Positions 16,894 to 26,880 of a stretch of DNA of 64,000 nucleotides are shown here, in pieces. Under the pieces are notes generated by a model, which was not told where the DNA came from, searched no databases, and saw nothing but the letters and a program-made list of their open reading frames with translations. The position numbers and the translations under genes are program-made. The DNA is from JANQGH01 sp039177555 (GTDB lineage: Bacteria; Pseudomonadota; Alphaproteobacteria; DSM-16000; Inquilinaceae): positions 182,268-246,267 of the forward strand of contig JBCDFV010000001.1 in NCBI GenBank assembly GCA_039177555.1, in the 5' to 3' direction. Numbering within the stretch: the first letter of the stretch is position 1; each line of letters opens with the position of its first letter.

Positions 16894-17259
16894 ATGGCAT
16901 CGGACATGACGCGGCGGGCCCGCATACGCGCCTTTTTGCTGGGGCTGTTGATCGGCGGCGGTTCTTGGACCGCGGCCGCGCATGACGACGCCCATAAGCC
17001 GGAGCAGCCCTGTGACGGTGTCGTCGCGGATTGCTCGAGCGACGCCGCCGATGACGTCGCCGAATACGAGGCCGAGCCAGTCGAGGCCGAGGATGTCGCG
17101 GTTGCACCCGTTCGGGTCGCCGGTGAACCGACGCCGGTCGGGCCGGAACGTATCTGTGGCCAGGTTCAGGCGCACGCCTTTGTCCGTACGATGGACGCCA
17201 CGAGCGGTCCGTTAATGAGCGGCACGCCGCTGCTGGGCCGCCTGAGCGGCAGTTCCTAG
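16894..17259 (+). CDS. Small secreted hypothetical protein
   Basis: A 121-residue open frame starting at ATG 16894, with CCGGAG just upstream. It has an Arg-rich N-terminus and a hydrophobic stretch (AFLLGLLIGGGSWTAAAH) that looks like a signal peptide. The rest is acidic and Ala/Val/Glu-rich (residues 50-80), with three Cys in the mature part (PCDGV, ADCSS, RICGQ). Third positions are strongly GC-biased, supporting real coding. I recognise no family. It lies 130 bases before secA on the same strand and could share its transcript. Confidence 0.5.
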   Translation: MASDMTRRARIRAFLLGLLIGGGSWTAAAHDDAHKPEQPCDGVVADCSSDAADDVAEYEAEPVEAEDVAVAPVRVAGEPTPVGPERICGQVQAHAFVRTMDATSGPLMSGTPLLGRLSGSS

Positions 17260-17389
17260 CCGCCTCAAGCCATTCGCGCGCTGCGGCGCAACCCTCCCCT
17301 TTCTTGGTGCCCACACGCCCGGTATGGCGTGATTGCAAGGCGCCACAGGCCCAAATCGTTTGGGGCCAATCGACAATTAGAGGTTTCCC

Positions 17390-20128
<2,739 letters not shown>

Positions 20129-20145
20129 GCGGCGCCCTTCGCCGC
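20129..20145 (+). terminator. GC hairpin directly after secA
   Basis: GCGGCG (20129-20134) and CGCCGC (20140-20145) pair across CCCTT, starting one base after the secA stop. There is no T tract, so it is at best a weak or Rho-assisted terminator. Confidence 0.35.
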
Positions 20146-20176
20146 CGCTGGCTCGCCGTCCTGAACGCGCAACCAG

Positions 20177-21184
20177 TCAGCGCCGATCGGGGTTCGCGGT
20201 ACCTGGCGTGCTGATGCTGTAGGGTGACGATGGCGGGCGGATCGTATAGGGCGTGCCGTAAAGGCCATCGCTGCCGAAGCCGCCCTGGTCACCGATCCGG
20301 TAGGCGCGACTGGGCGGCGGCGGCACGATCGGGCTTGGCGGCCGCGCATCTGGGGACACGATATCGACCGTTTGCTCAGCACCGTCATCGATCGTCAGGC
20401 CCAGGCCGCCAGTTAACCGTTCCGCCAGCCCGGTAAGCAGCAGCCGGTCCAACGACTGGCGCTCAAAATCCGCGCCTGGCGCATCCATCGCAGCCTGGAC
20501 ACGGCCCAGATCGTCGATTGTCAAAGCACCGTCGCCGGTCGTCGATGGACGATCGGACGCCTGCACGGCCGCCACGGCGGGCGACACCGCACGCACCTCC
20601 CGATAGGTGATGGCACACGTGCGCAAGTCGGAAAGGCTGGCCGCCGTGCCGGATAGTTCGAACAGCAGCGGCCCGAACGCGTCGCCGACGATCTCGAAGA
20701 CGTAAGCACTGCGAAACGCCGCCAGGATGGCCGGATCGTTGTCGAGAGATAGGATCAACGCGCCGGCGTCATCGATGTGGCCGTTCAGCGCCACCGGCCC
20801 GATATCGTCCAGCCGTGCGGCCGTCGGCACAATCGCGTCGGGATCGGCAGTCCACGCGCCGCCGCCCAGCCCAACGTCGAGTTGACCGATGTCGTCCAGC
20901 GAAAAGGTCAAAACCGTGCCGTCGTCAAAGGCGCGGCCCTGTCGGCAAAAGGCGAACTGGCCCGATGCCGGATCGCGAAAGGCCGCCCCCACCCATCCGG
21001 CGGTGGCGAAGGCGCTGTCGGCAATCAGTGCCGGGGCCTGGGCCGAGGCCTGGGCCTGGCTGACCCCGGCGCCCAATCCGACACCGACCGCGACGCCGAT
21101 CGCGGCGCACCACACCGAGCACCTGATGAGCTGCTCTTGAAGGGCCGAATCCAAATGGCGAGGGCGAGGCGACACGGGGTACAT
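20177..21184 (-). CDS. Secreted hypothetical protein with Pro-rich C-terminus
   Basis: A 335-residue protein of no family I recognise. Residues about 20-48 form a long hydrophobic signal (CAAIGVAVGVGLGAGVSQAQA) ending in an AxA-type site, so the mature protein should be periplasmic or outer-surface. The middle (about 60-200) reads as beta-rich, with Cys at 79 and 187 that could form a disulfide. The last 60 residues are Pro/Ser/Gly/Tyr-rich (PPSPIVPPPPSRAYRIGD onward) and probably unstructured. Convergent with secA and divergent from a tiny membrane-protein gene. Codon bias supports coding. Confidence 0.7.
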   Translation of the reverse strand: MYPVSPRPRHLDSALQEQLIRCSVWCAAIGVAVGVGLGAGVSQAQASAQAPALIADSAFATAGWVGAAFRDPASGQFAFCRQGRAFDDGTVLTFSLDDIGQLDVGLGGGAWTADPDAIVPTAARLDDIGPVALNGHIDDAGALILSLDNDPAILAAFRSAYVFEIVGDAFGPLLFELSGTAASLSDLRTCAITYREVRAVSPAVAAVQASDRPSTTGDGALTIDDLGRVQAAMDAPGADFERQSLDRLLLTGLAERLTGGLGLTIDDGAEQTVDIVSPDARPPSPIVPPPPSRAYRIGDQGGFGSDGLYGTPYTIRPPSSPYSISTPGTANPDRR

Positions 21185-21284
21185 CCGAACCTTCCGTCCA
21201 AATCCACGTTAGACATGGGGCGCGGCTGGCCAGTGGGCAAATGGCGCTTGACGTTTCAGCCCGTCGCGGGCTGGTTGACCGGCA

Positions 21285-21461
21285 ATGTCGATCTGGACCT
21301 TCGTAACCCTCTTTGCGGCGGCCTACATCCTGCTGCTGGCGCGCAGCGCCTGGAAGCAGGGCGAGATGCGCCAGTTCCTGTGGAGCCTTCTGGCCTTTGG
21401 CGTGCTGGCGGCCATCTTGGCTATCATTGTAGGCGTTTATGCCCTTCTCTTTGAGACCTAG
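21285..21461 (+). CDS. Small two-helix membrane protein (58 residues)
   Basis: An ATG at 21285 opens 58 codons ending in TAG at 21459-21461. The product begins MSIWTFVTLFAAAYILLLAR and continues with a short polar turn (SAWKQGEMRQF) and a second hydrophobic stretch (LWSLLAFGVLAAILAIIVGV). Two membrane helices with a charged hairpin between them are clear. No family is recognised. Its last four bases overlap the stop of the convergent gene at 21458 (shared CTAG). It is short enough to be missed by automatic callers; GC-rich third positions and the clean two-helix profile argue for reality. Confidence 0.6.
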   Translation: MSIWTFVTLFAAAYILLLARSAWKQGEMRQFLWSLLAFGVLAAILAIIVGVYALLFET

Positions 21462-21955
21462 TCGCAGACGACGTCGACCACGAACACGGTGTCGGCCCCT
21501 GAAACGATCAAGCGGCTGATGCCCCGTGCGCGCGCATAGTCCCCGGTGCCGCCGATGATCGCGAACTCGATCGGCGGCTGCACGATGACGGCATCGAGAT
21601 CGTCGAACCGTCCGGTGTTTCTGGTCAGGGCATGGGTCATGATCTGACCGCCCTCCAACTCCAGATAAAGGTCGATCGCGACCGTGCCTGAGCCGTTCTC
21701 GTCCGGCGGCTCCTGCAACGTCGAGACCCAGCTATAGACGCCAAGCGGCTCGCCATCGTCATCGTTGAGCGTTCGTCCGCCAAGGCGCATGTCACCTTGG
21801 GATAAGGTCTCCTCACCGACATTGACGTAGGCCACCGATCTGGTGTCGCCCGCACCGTGGGCGACAAAGGGGCCGCAGGCCATGACCGGCGTCGCCGCGA
21901 CCGTTCCAAACAGTCCGGCGGCGGCGGCCAGTGACTTCACGCGAAAGCTTGCCAT
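21458..21955 (-). CDS. Secreted protein with allene-oxide-cyclase-like barrel
   Basis: A 165-residue exported protein. Residues 1-23 are a signal peptide (VKSLAAAAGLFGTVAATPVMA). The mature part has the strand pattern and the IIGGTGDYARARGISRL motif (near 140) of the allene oxide cyclase/dirigent barrel fold, which bacteria use in small secreted proteins of unknown or isomerase-like role. Cys24 and the penultimate Cys could pair. Function is not known. Its stop overlaps that of the 58-residue membrane protein tail to tail. Confidence 0.72.
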   Translation of the reverse strand: MASFRVKSLAAAAGLFGTVAATPVMACGPFVAHGAGDTRSVAYVNVGEETLSQGDMRLGGRTLNDDDGEPLGVYSWVSTLQEPPDENGSGTVAIDLYLELEGGQIMTHALTRNTGRFDDLDAVIVQPPIEFAIIGGTGDYARARGISRLIVSGADTVFVVDVVCD

Positions 21956-22302
21956 CGTCGCTGCCTCCCTTGTGCCATCGGAACCTTACCCACGCAGCGA
22001 TGCGCGACGGGATCGATCAGGGCCTCTTTGATCAAGGAGAATGGAGCCCAGAGCGCGCCGTTAGACAAGCACAAAAGTGCCGATCCTGAGTACATCACGG
22101 AAATCGGATTCATGAAAAACGGAGCCTGATAAATCGATCTTGCCGCAACGTGTTGGCCGTCTCGCACGGCGGGCTGTCTGACAGCACTCGACGGCCGCTC
22201 CGTGCGACGATCCAGAAGAACAGAGGCGCAAGACGGCGACAGCAAGGCAGCGTTCGCGGCGCCGGCGGCCCGTCTTGATGGCGTCCGCAACGGGGGCCAC
22301 TG

Positions 22303-22319
22303 TTACCAGCATATGGTAA
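22303..22319. promoter_or_regulatory. Operator-like inverted repeat TTACCA-N5-TGGTAA
   Basis: Perfect 6-bp arms at 22303-22308 and 22314-22319 separated by GCATA. It lies about 190 bases upstream of the TAXI solute-binding gene and 18 bases upstream of a promoter-like -35. Size and position suit a dimeric GntR- or MarR-type repressor or an activator; no such regulator gene is adjacent. Confidence 0.45.
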
Positions 22320-22337
22320 TTAGTTTTCATATACTGA

Positions 22338-22367
22338 TTGAGTTACCTTAGCGACGAGCCCTATACT
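22338..22367 (+). promoter_or_regulatory. Putative sigma-70-type promoter of the TAXI TRAP operon
   Basis: TTGAGT (22338-22343) and TATACT (22362-22367) are spaced by 18 bases, matching the consensus at 4 and 5 of 6 positions. The predicted start would give a leader of about 130 bases before the ATG at 22508. Confidence 0.4.
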
Positions 22368-22507
22368 TGGTGCCCTCGCCAAGCGAGAGAACGGCCGGAA
22401 TGAAGGGCTGATTGCCGGGCGATCCAAGCGCCAGGGCAGGCGTAAGCCCCGTTGGCCGTTGATGTTCGGCCGATCTGCCGATCGAAGACAACAATTGGGG
22501 GAAACCG

Positions 22508-23452
22508 ATGACCAAAAAGCTGTTCGCCGTCGCGGCGATGACATTTGTCGCCCTGTCCACCCAGGCCGGTACCGCGCAGGACGCCCGCATGGGCGCCGGT
22601 CAGCAGGGGTCCCAGAATTTTGGCGTCAACGCGTCACTGGCCCAGGCCCTGACCGACCGCACATCGCTTGACGTCTCGGTCCAGTCGTTTGGCGGACCGG
22701 CTGCTTACCTGCCCTTGCTGCAGTCGGGTGAACTGGACGTGGCGGCGGCCGTGATGCCGGATGTCGGCGACGCGATCCGAGGGCGCGGCCCGTTTGACGG
22801 CCAGCCGATGGATCAGCTGCTTCTCTTGGCATCGATGTTCCCCAGCCCGGTCGGCATGATGGTCGCCGACGACAGCGGCATTGAGACCATCGCCGACCTT
22901 CAGGGGCAAAGGGTGGCCTGGGGGCTGCCGGCCCAAGCCAGCCTGCTGCCTTATGTCGAGGGCTCGCTGGCTAATGGCGGCCTCACGCTCGACGACGTCG
23001 AACTGGTGCCCGTAACCTCTGTCGGCGCCGGCGTGGACGAACTGATCGCCGGGCGGGTCGACGCGACCCTGTTCGCGCTGAGGGCCGGTAAGGTCGTCGA
23101 GGCGGACTCCGCACTCGGCGGCGTCCGCTGGCTGCCCTATGACCATTCCGACGATGCGGTGGCGGCCATGCAGGACGTGGCCAGCGAGGCCTATCTTGTG
23201 GACGTCTCGGCGGATGACGGCGTGATCGGCATCGCGAGCGACATGCCGACCATGGCCTATGACTACGCCCTGGTCGTCGGCGCGCACGTGCCCGACGAGG
23301 TCGTTCAGGCCATCGTCGACGCCCTGGCCGACGATCCGGCCGGCATCAGCGAGACCAGCCCCGTGCTGGGGTCGCTTGACCCGGACAACTTCATCCGCGC
23401 GTATCCGGGCCTGACCTACCATCCGATCGCCGAAGCGACACTCTCCAACTAG
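22508..23452 (+). CDS. TAXI family TRAP transporter solute-binding protein
   Basis: The periplasmic receptor of a TRAP importer. It has 314 residues: signal peptide about 1-23 (LFAVAAMTFVALSTQAGTAQ), then the glycine-rich opening MGAGQQGSQNFGVNASLAQAL that corresponds to the conserved IGTGGTGGVYYP-type start of TAXI proteins. IETIADLQGQRVAWG (near 120) and VDELIAGRVDATLFAL (near 180) are family features. GGGGGAA precedes the ATG. The ligand cannot be read from sequence; TAXI receptors bind organic acids or amino acids. Thirteen bases separate it from the fused permease. Confidence 0.9.
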   Translation: MTKKLFAVAAMTFVALSTQAGTAQDARMGAGQQGSQNFGVNASLAQALTDRTSLDVSVQSFGGPAAYLPLLQSGELDVAAAVMPDVGDAIRGRGPFDGQPMDQLLLLASMFPSPVGMMVADDSGIETIADLQGQRVAWGLPAQASLLPYVEGSLANGGLTLDDVELVPVTSVGAGVDELIAGRVDATLFALRAGKVVEADSALGGVRWLPYDHSDDAVAAMQDVASEAYLVDVSADDGVIGIASDMPTMAYDYALVVGAHVPDEVVQAIVDALADDPAGISETSPVLGSLDPDNFIRAYPGLTYHPIAEATLSN

Positions 23453-23465
23453 CCCCAAGGCTCGC

Positions 23466-25400
23466 ATGGCGGGCGCGAACGGGGAGACATCGTCCGACGG
23501 CACCCGACGCTGGCACGCAGCAGCGATGGGCGCCGTCGGGCTGTGCCTGACCCTTCTGTCTCTTGCCTGGATCAGCGGCTTGCATCGTCAGGCCGATCTG
23601 GTGCTGTTCGCCCAACAGCCGATTGCCTTGGCCTTAGCCCTGGCGATCGTGTCAGGCGGGCTGATCGTGATGACGAGGCGGCCGATCGCGGACCATGTCG
23701 CGGGCCGGGCACTGGTGCTCGCACTGGCGATCGCCACCGGCGGCTTCTTCGTCTGGCTGGCGGCCGGCTATCAAGACATCGTGATGCTGGCCATGCAGCG
23801 CCCGCAAGGGCTGGCCTGGCTTTGCGGCGCGGCCATCATCGTCCTGATAGTGCTGATCTGGCGCCTGATCGGGGCCGCGATCGCGGTCATTCTCGGCACC
23901 TTCATCGTGCTGGCCCTCGCCGGCTCGGGCATCGGCATTCCGACGGTGACACCGGACCGCCTGGCGCTCTATCTGGTTACCGACGCCAGCGGGCTGCTCA
24001 ACCTGCCTTTGCGCGTGGCGGTGGAGATCGTCATTCCGTTCGTCTTTTTCGGCCGCCTGCTTGAAGTGACGGGCGGCAGCGCCTGGTTCACCGACCTGTC
24101 CCAGGCCGCGTTCGGGCGGTACCGAGGCGGTGCGGCCAAGGTTTCGGTCGCCGCGTCGGCGCTCTTCGGCTCGGTATCGGGGAATGCCGTCTCCAACGTG
24201 GTGGGCACCGGCGTCATCACCATCCCGCTGATGGTCAAGACCGGGTACCGGTCGCGGATGGCCGGCGCCATCGAGGCGGTCGCCTCGACCGGCGGCCAGC
24301 TTTTGCCCCCGGTGATGGGCGCGGCCGCGTTCGTGATGGCCGATTTTCTGCGGGTGCCCTATTCCGATATCCTGCTGGCCGCGTTGCTGCCGGCGACGCT
24401 CTATTTCGCCGCCGTGTTCATCCAGGTGGACCGCGTCGCCGCGCGCGACGGCATTCGCGGCGTCAAAACGGCTGACCGTTCGACGCTTGCGATCTTCGCG
24501 GCCGGCGCGCTGTTCCTGATCCCGTTCGTGGTTCTGTTCATCGCGTTTCTTGTGCTGGCCGCGCGCCCGCAAACGGCGGCGCTCTATGCCATCGCCGCGA
24601 CCATCGTCATCGGGCTGGTGCGTGGCTATCGCGGTCACCGGCTGACGGTGTCGGCGCTTGTCAGGGCGGCCCGGGATGCCGGCACGGCCGCCGTGCCCGT
24701 GGTTGTGGTCACGGCGGCGGCGAGCCTGCTGATCGGGCTGATCAACATCACCGGCGTCAGCTTCTCGCTAGCCCTGGACGCCATCGCGCTCAGCGGCGGC
24801 AGCGCCATCGCCCTGCTCGTCATCGTCGCCGTGACGGCCATCGTGCTGGGCATGGGTATGCCGACGGTCGCGGTCTACATCTTGCTGGCAACCTTGCTGG
24901 CGCCTGCCCTCGAAACCGCCGGCTTTGGGGGCATCGAGGCCCATCTGTTCATCCTCTATTTCGGCATGATGTCGATGGTGACGCCGCCCATCGCGCTGGC
25001 CGCGATCACGGCCGCGAACATCGCCGGCACCAACCCCTGGTCGACAAGCTGGAACGCCTTGGGGCTGGCCTGGGTGGCCTATATCGTTCCGTTCCTGTTC
25101 GTCTTTTCGCCGGCCCTGGTTCTGGCCGCGCCCTGGTTTCTGGTTTGCGTCACCGTCGCGACCGCGATGGTCGGCATCTATTGCATCTCCGCCGGTGCGG
25201 TGGGCTTCCACCGGGCGAGACTGGGAAGACCATGGCGGCTGGCCTGGGCGGTCGTCGGCGTGCTTCTTTTCATGCCGCCTGGCCTGGGAACCTGGGCCAT
25301 CGTCACCAACCTGGCGGGCGCGGTCCTGTTCGCTGCCCTGTTGATCCACGGACATCGGTCGGGCAGCGGCAGAGCTATTCGTCACGATGAAACGGTCTGA
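23466..25400 (+). CDS. TRAP transporter fused permease (4TM/12TM)
   Basis: A 644-residue membrane protein fusing the small (DctQ-like, about residues 15-150) and large (DctM-like) TRAP subunits, as is usual in TAXI systems. Roughly 16 or more hydrophobic segments are visible. Conserved DctM signatures include SAWFTDLSQAAFGRYRGGAA, ALFGSVSGNAVSNVVGTG, IEAVASTGGQLLPPVMGAAA, and near the end GMGMPTVAVYILLATLLAPA with MMSMVTPPIALAAITAANIA. It forms a Na+- or H+-driven importer with the upstream receptor. The M24 enzyme follows after 71 bases. Confidence 0.93.
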   Translation: MAGANGETSSDGTRRWHAAAMGAVGLCLTLLSLAWISGLHRQADLVLFAQQPIALALALAIVSGGLIVMTRRPIADHVAGRALVLALAIATGGFFVWLAAGYQDIVMLAMQRPQGLAWLCGAAIIVLIVLIWRLIGAAIAVILGTFIVLALAGSGIGIPTVTPDRLALYLVTDASGLLNLPLRVAVEIVIPFVFFGRLLEVTGGSAWFTDLSQAAFGRYRGGAAKVSVAASALFGSVSGNAVSNVVGTGVITIPLMVKTGYRSRMAGAIEAVASTGGQLLPPVMGAAAFVMADFLRVPYSDILLAALLPATLYFAAVFIQVDRVAARDGIRGVKTADRSTLAIFAAGALFLIPFVVLFIAFLVLAARPQTAALYAIAATIVIGLVRGYRGHRLTVSALVRAARDAGTAAVPVVVVTAAASLLIGLINITGVSFSLALDAIALSGGSAIALLVIVAVTAIVLGMGMPTVAVYILLATLLAPALETAGFGGIEAHLFILYFGMMSMVTPPIALAAITAANIAGTNPWSTSWNALGLAWVAYIVPFLFVFSPALVLAAPWFLVCVTVATAMVGIYCISAGAVGFHRARLGRPWRLAWAVVGVLLFMPPGLGTWAIVTNLAGAVLFAALLIHGHRSGSGRAIRHDETV

Positions 25401-25471
25401 AGGTCTCTACCGCGTATTCGGCAGGACATCGAACAGGACCGCGCGCCCGGTTTCACATAGACTGTCTGATC

Positions 25472-26791
25472 ATGACGAACACTGACACTGAGAGCGAGGC
25501 CGCCGTCAGCGCCGGCCAATCCGATCCGACCGACGCCGAGAAGATGCATATCGGCGGCGGCCATCTGGATCGCCGCCGGGCGCAATCCCTGTTGGCCGAT
25601 GCCGGCGCGGACGCCTTGCTGCTCTTGACCCGGCAATCCATCAAGTACGCCACCGGCGCCGATGCCGGGCCCGTGACCCTGTTCGACAAGGCCGGTTCCG
25701 CCTTCGTCGTAATCCCGGCCGACGCGGGCGATCCACCATCAGCGATCATCGGTGATTTCGGCGCCATGACCTTCGCGGCGCGAAGCGGCATCGCGGATGT
25801 GCGCCCTTTTCCCACCTGGATCGAGACGGCCGACATCACCGGGTTTGCCGGACAAGACCTCTCCTTGCGGGAGAAGCTGGCGCTGGCCGACAGGCCGCCC
25901 GGCAGGCAGCGCCCGGCGACCTTCGAACCGGAACGGACGTTCGCCCTGCTGAACGACGTCTTGGCGGATCGGGGGCTGGCCAGCGCCGTGATCGCGATCG
26001 AGACCGATGGTCTGACTGCCGCGGAGAGCGCGGCGATCAAGCGCGCCTGCCCAAATGTGCGCTGGCTGGATGGCGGGCCGCTGCTGGCACGCTTGCGCAT
26101 GATCAAATCGGACGCCGAAATCGCCATCCTGACCCGGGCCGCGGCTGCCGCCGAGGCTGGAATGCGTCGGGCGCAAGCCAGCATCGCGGCCGGCGTCAGC
26201 GGCAACGCGCTGGCGGATATCTGGCGCGCTGCCGCGCTCGACCACGCCGCCACGCTCTGCCCTGGCATGCCGCTCGACACATGGTCCTCCGTCGCCTCGG
26301 GGTCGGACGCCTTCAGCGGCAACCGGCCGGTTCAGCACGGAGACACGATCAAGTTCGACGTCGGCGTGGTGATCGACGGCTATTCGTCGGATTCGGCGCG
26401 CACTTTTGCTTGGCGCCAACCCCCTGACGAGGTGTCGGACCTGTTCAAGACGATGCTGGAAGCTCATGCGGCGGCGGTCGACGCCGTGGCCGTCGGCAAT
26501 CCGCTGGGGGAGATCCACCGCGCCGCCATCACGGTGATGCATCGCGCCGGCTTCGACAGCTATCACCGGGGCCATTTCGGCCACGGGCTCGGCGCGTCGT
26601 CCTTCGTCGAGCAATGGCCGTTCATCGGTCCCGGCGAGACGGAACCGGTGGCGCCCGGCATGGTCCTGGCCGTCGAAGTGCCGTGGTACATCCAAGGCCT
26701 GGGCGCGCTGATGGTCGAAGACCAGTTCGTGATTAGCGAGCGGGGACCGCAGCGGGCCTGGACGCTGCCGCGCGACCTGGTCGTGGTCTGA
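25472..26791 (+). CDS. M24 family metallopeptidase-fold protein (Xaa-Pro peptidase/creatinase-like)
   Basis: A 439-residue pita-bread-fold enzyme with an N-terminal creatinase-like domain (about 25-215) and a C-terminal M24 domain. All five metal ligands of a dinuclear M24 centre are present: two Asp in KFDVGVVIDGYSSDSARTF, His in GHFGHGLGASSFVEQW, Glu in LAVEVPWYIQGLG and Glu in ALMVEDQFVI. It should therefore be a metal-dependent hydrolase rather than a creatinase, which lacks metal. No signal peptide, so cytoplasmic. Position after the TRAP importer suggests it hydrolyses the imported compound, a dipeptide-like or N-acyl substrate; that is inference. Confidence 0.88.
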   Translation: MTNTDTESEAAVSAGQSDPTDAEKMHIGGGHLDRRRAQSLLADAGADALLLLTRQSIKYATGADAGPVTLFDKAGSAFVVIPADAGDPPSAIIGDFGAMTFAARSGIADVRPFPTWIETADITGFAGQDLSLREKLALADRPPGRQRPATFEPERTFALLNDVLADRGLASAVIAIETDGLTAAESAAIKRACPNVRWLDGGPLLARLRMIKSDAEIAILTRAAAAAEAGMRRAQASIAAGVSGNALADIWRAAALDHAATLCPGMPLDTWSSVASGSDAFSGNRPVQHGDTIKFDVGVVIDGYSSDSARTFAWRQPPDEVSDLFKTMLEAHAAAVDAVAVGNPLGEIHRAAITVMHRAGFDSYHRGHFGHGLGASSFVEQWPFIGPGETEPVAPGMVLAVEVPWYIQGLGALMVEDQFVISERGPQRAWTLPRDLVVV

Positions 26792-26880
26792 GGCCGGCAG
26801 TAAGCGGCCCCGGTTACCGATCGGGTACGACGTTGGTCAGTTTGCGCGGGTCAGTTCAGTCGTTCACGCATGGGCGCCCA

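Larger units (their letters stand above)
21956..22507. other. 552-base intergenic region upstream of the TAXI TRAP operon
   Basis: No convincing gene is present: short frames on the minus strand have Arg/Ser-rich, non-protein-like composition. The right half is more AT-rich than its surroundings (notably 22300-22370) and contains an inverted repeat and a promoter-like pair, listed separately. The left part, next to the barrel protein start, shows no evident structure. Confidence 0.6.

Noticed and set aside
21937..22330. Two minus-strand frames (117 and 89 codons) in the 552-base spacer
   Set aside because: Arg/Ser-rich, no ribosome site, overlapping each other and the barrel-protein start; no protein-like hydrophobic pattern.
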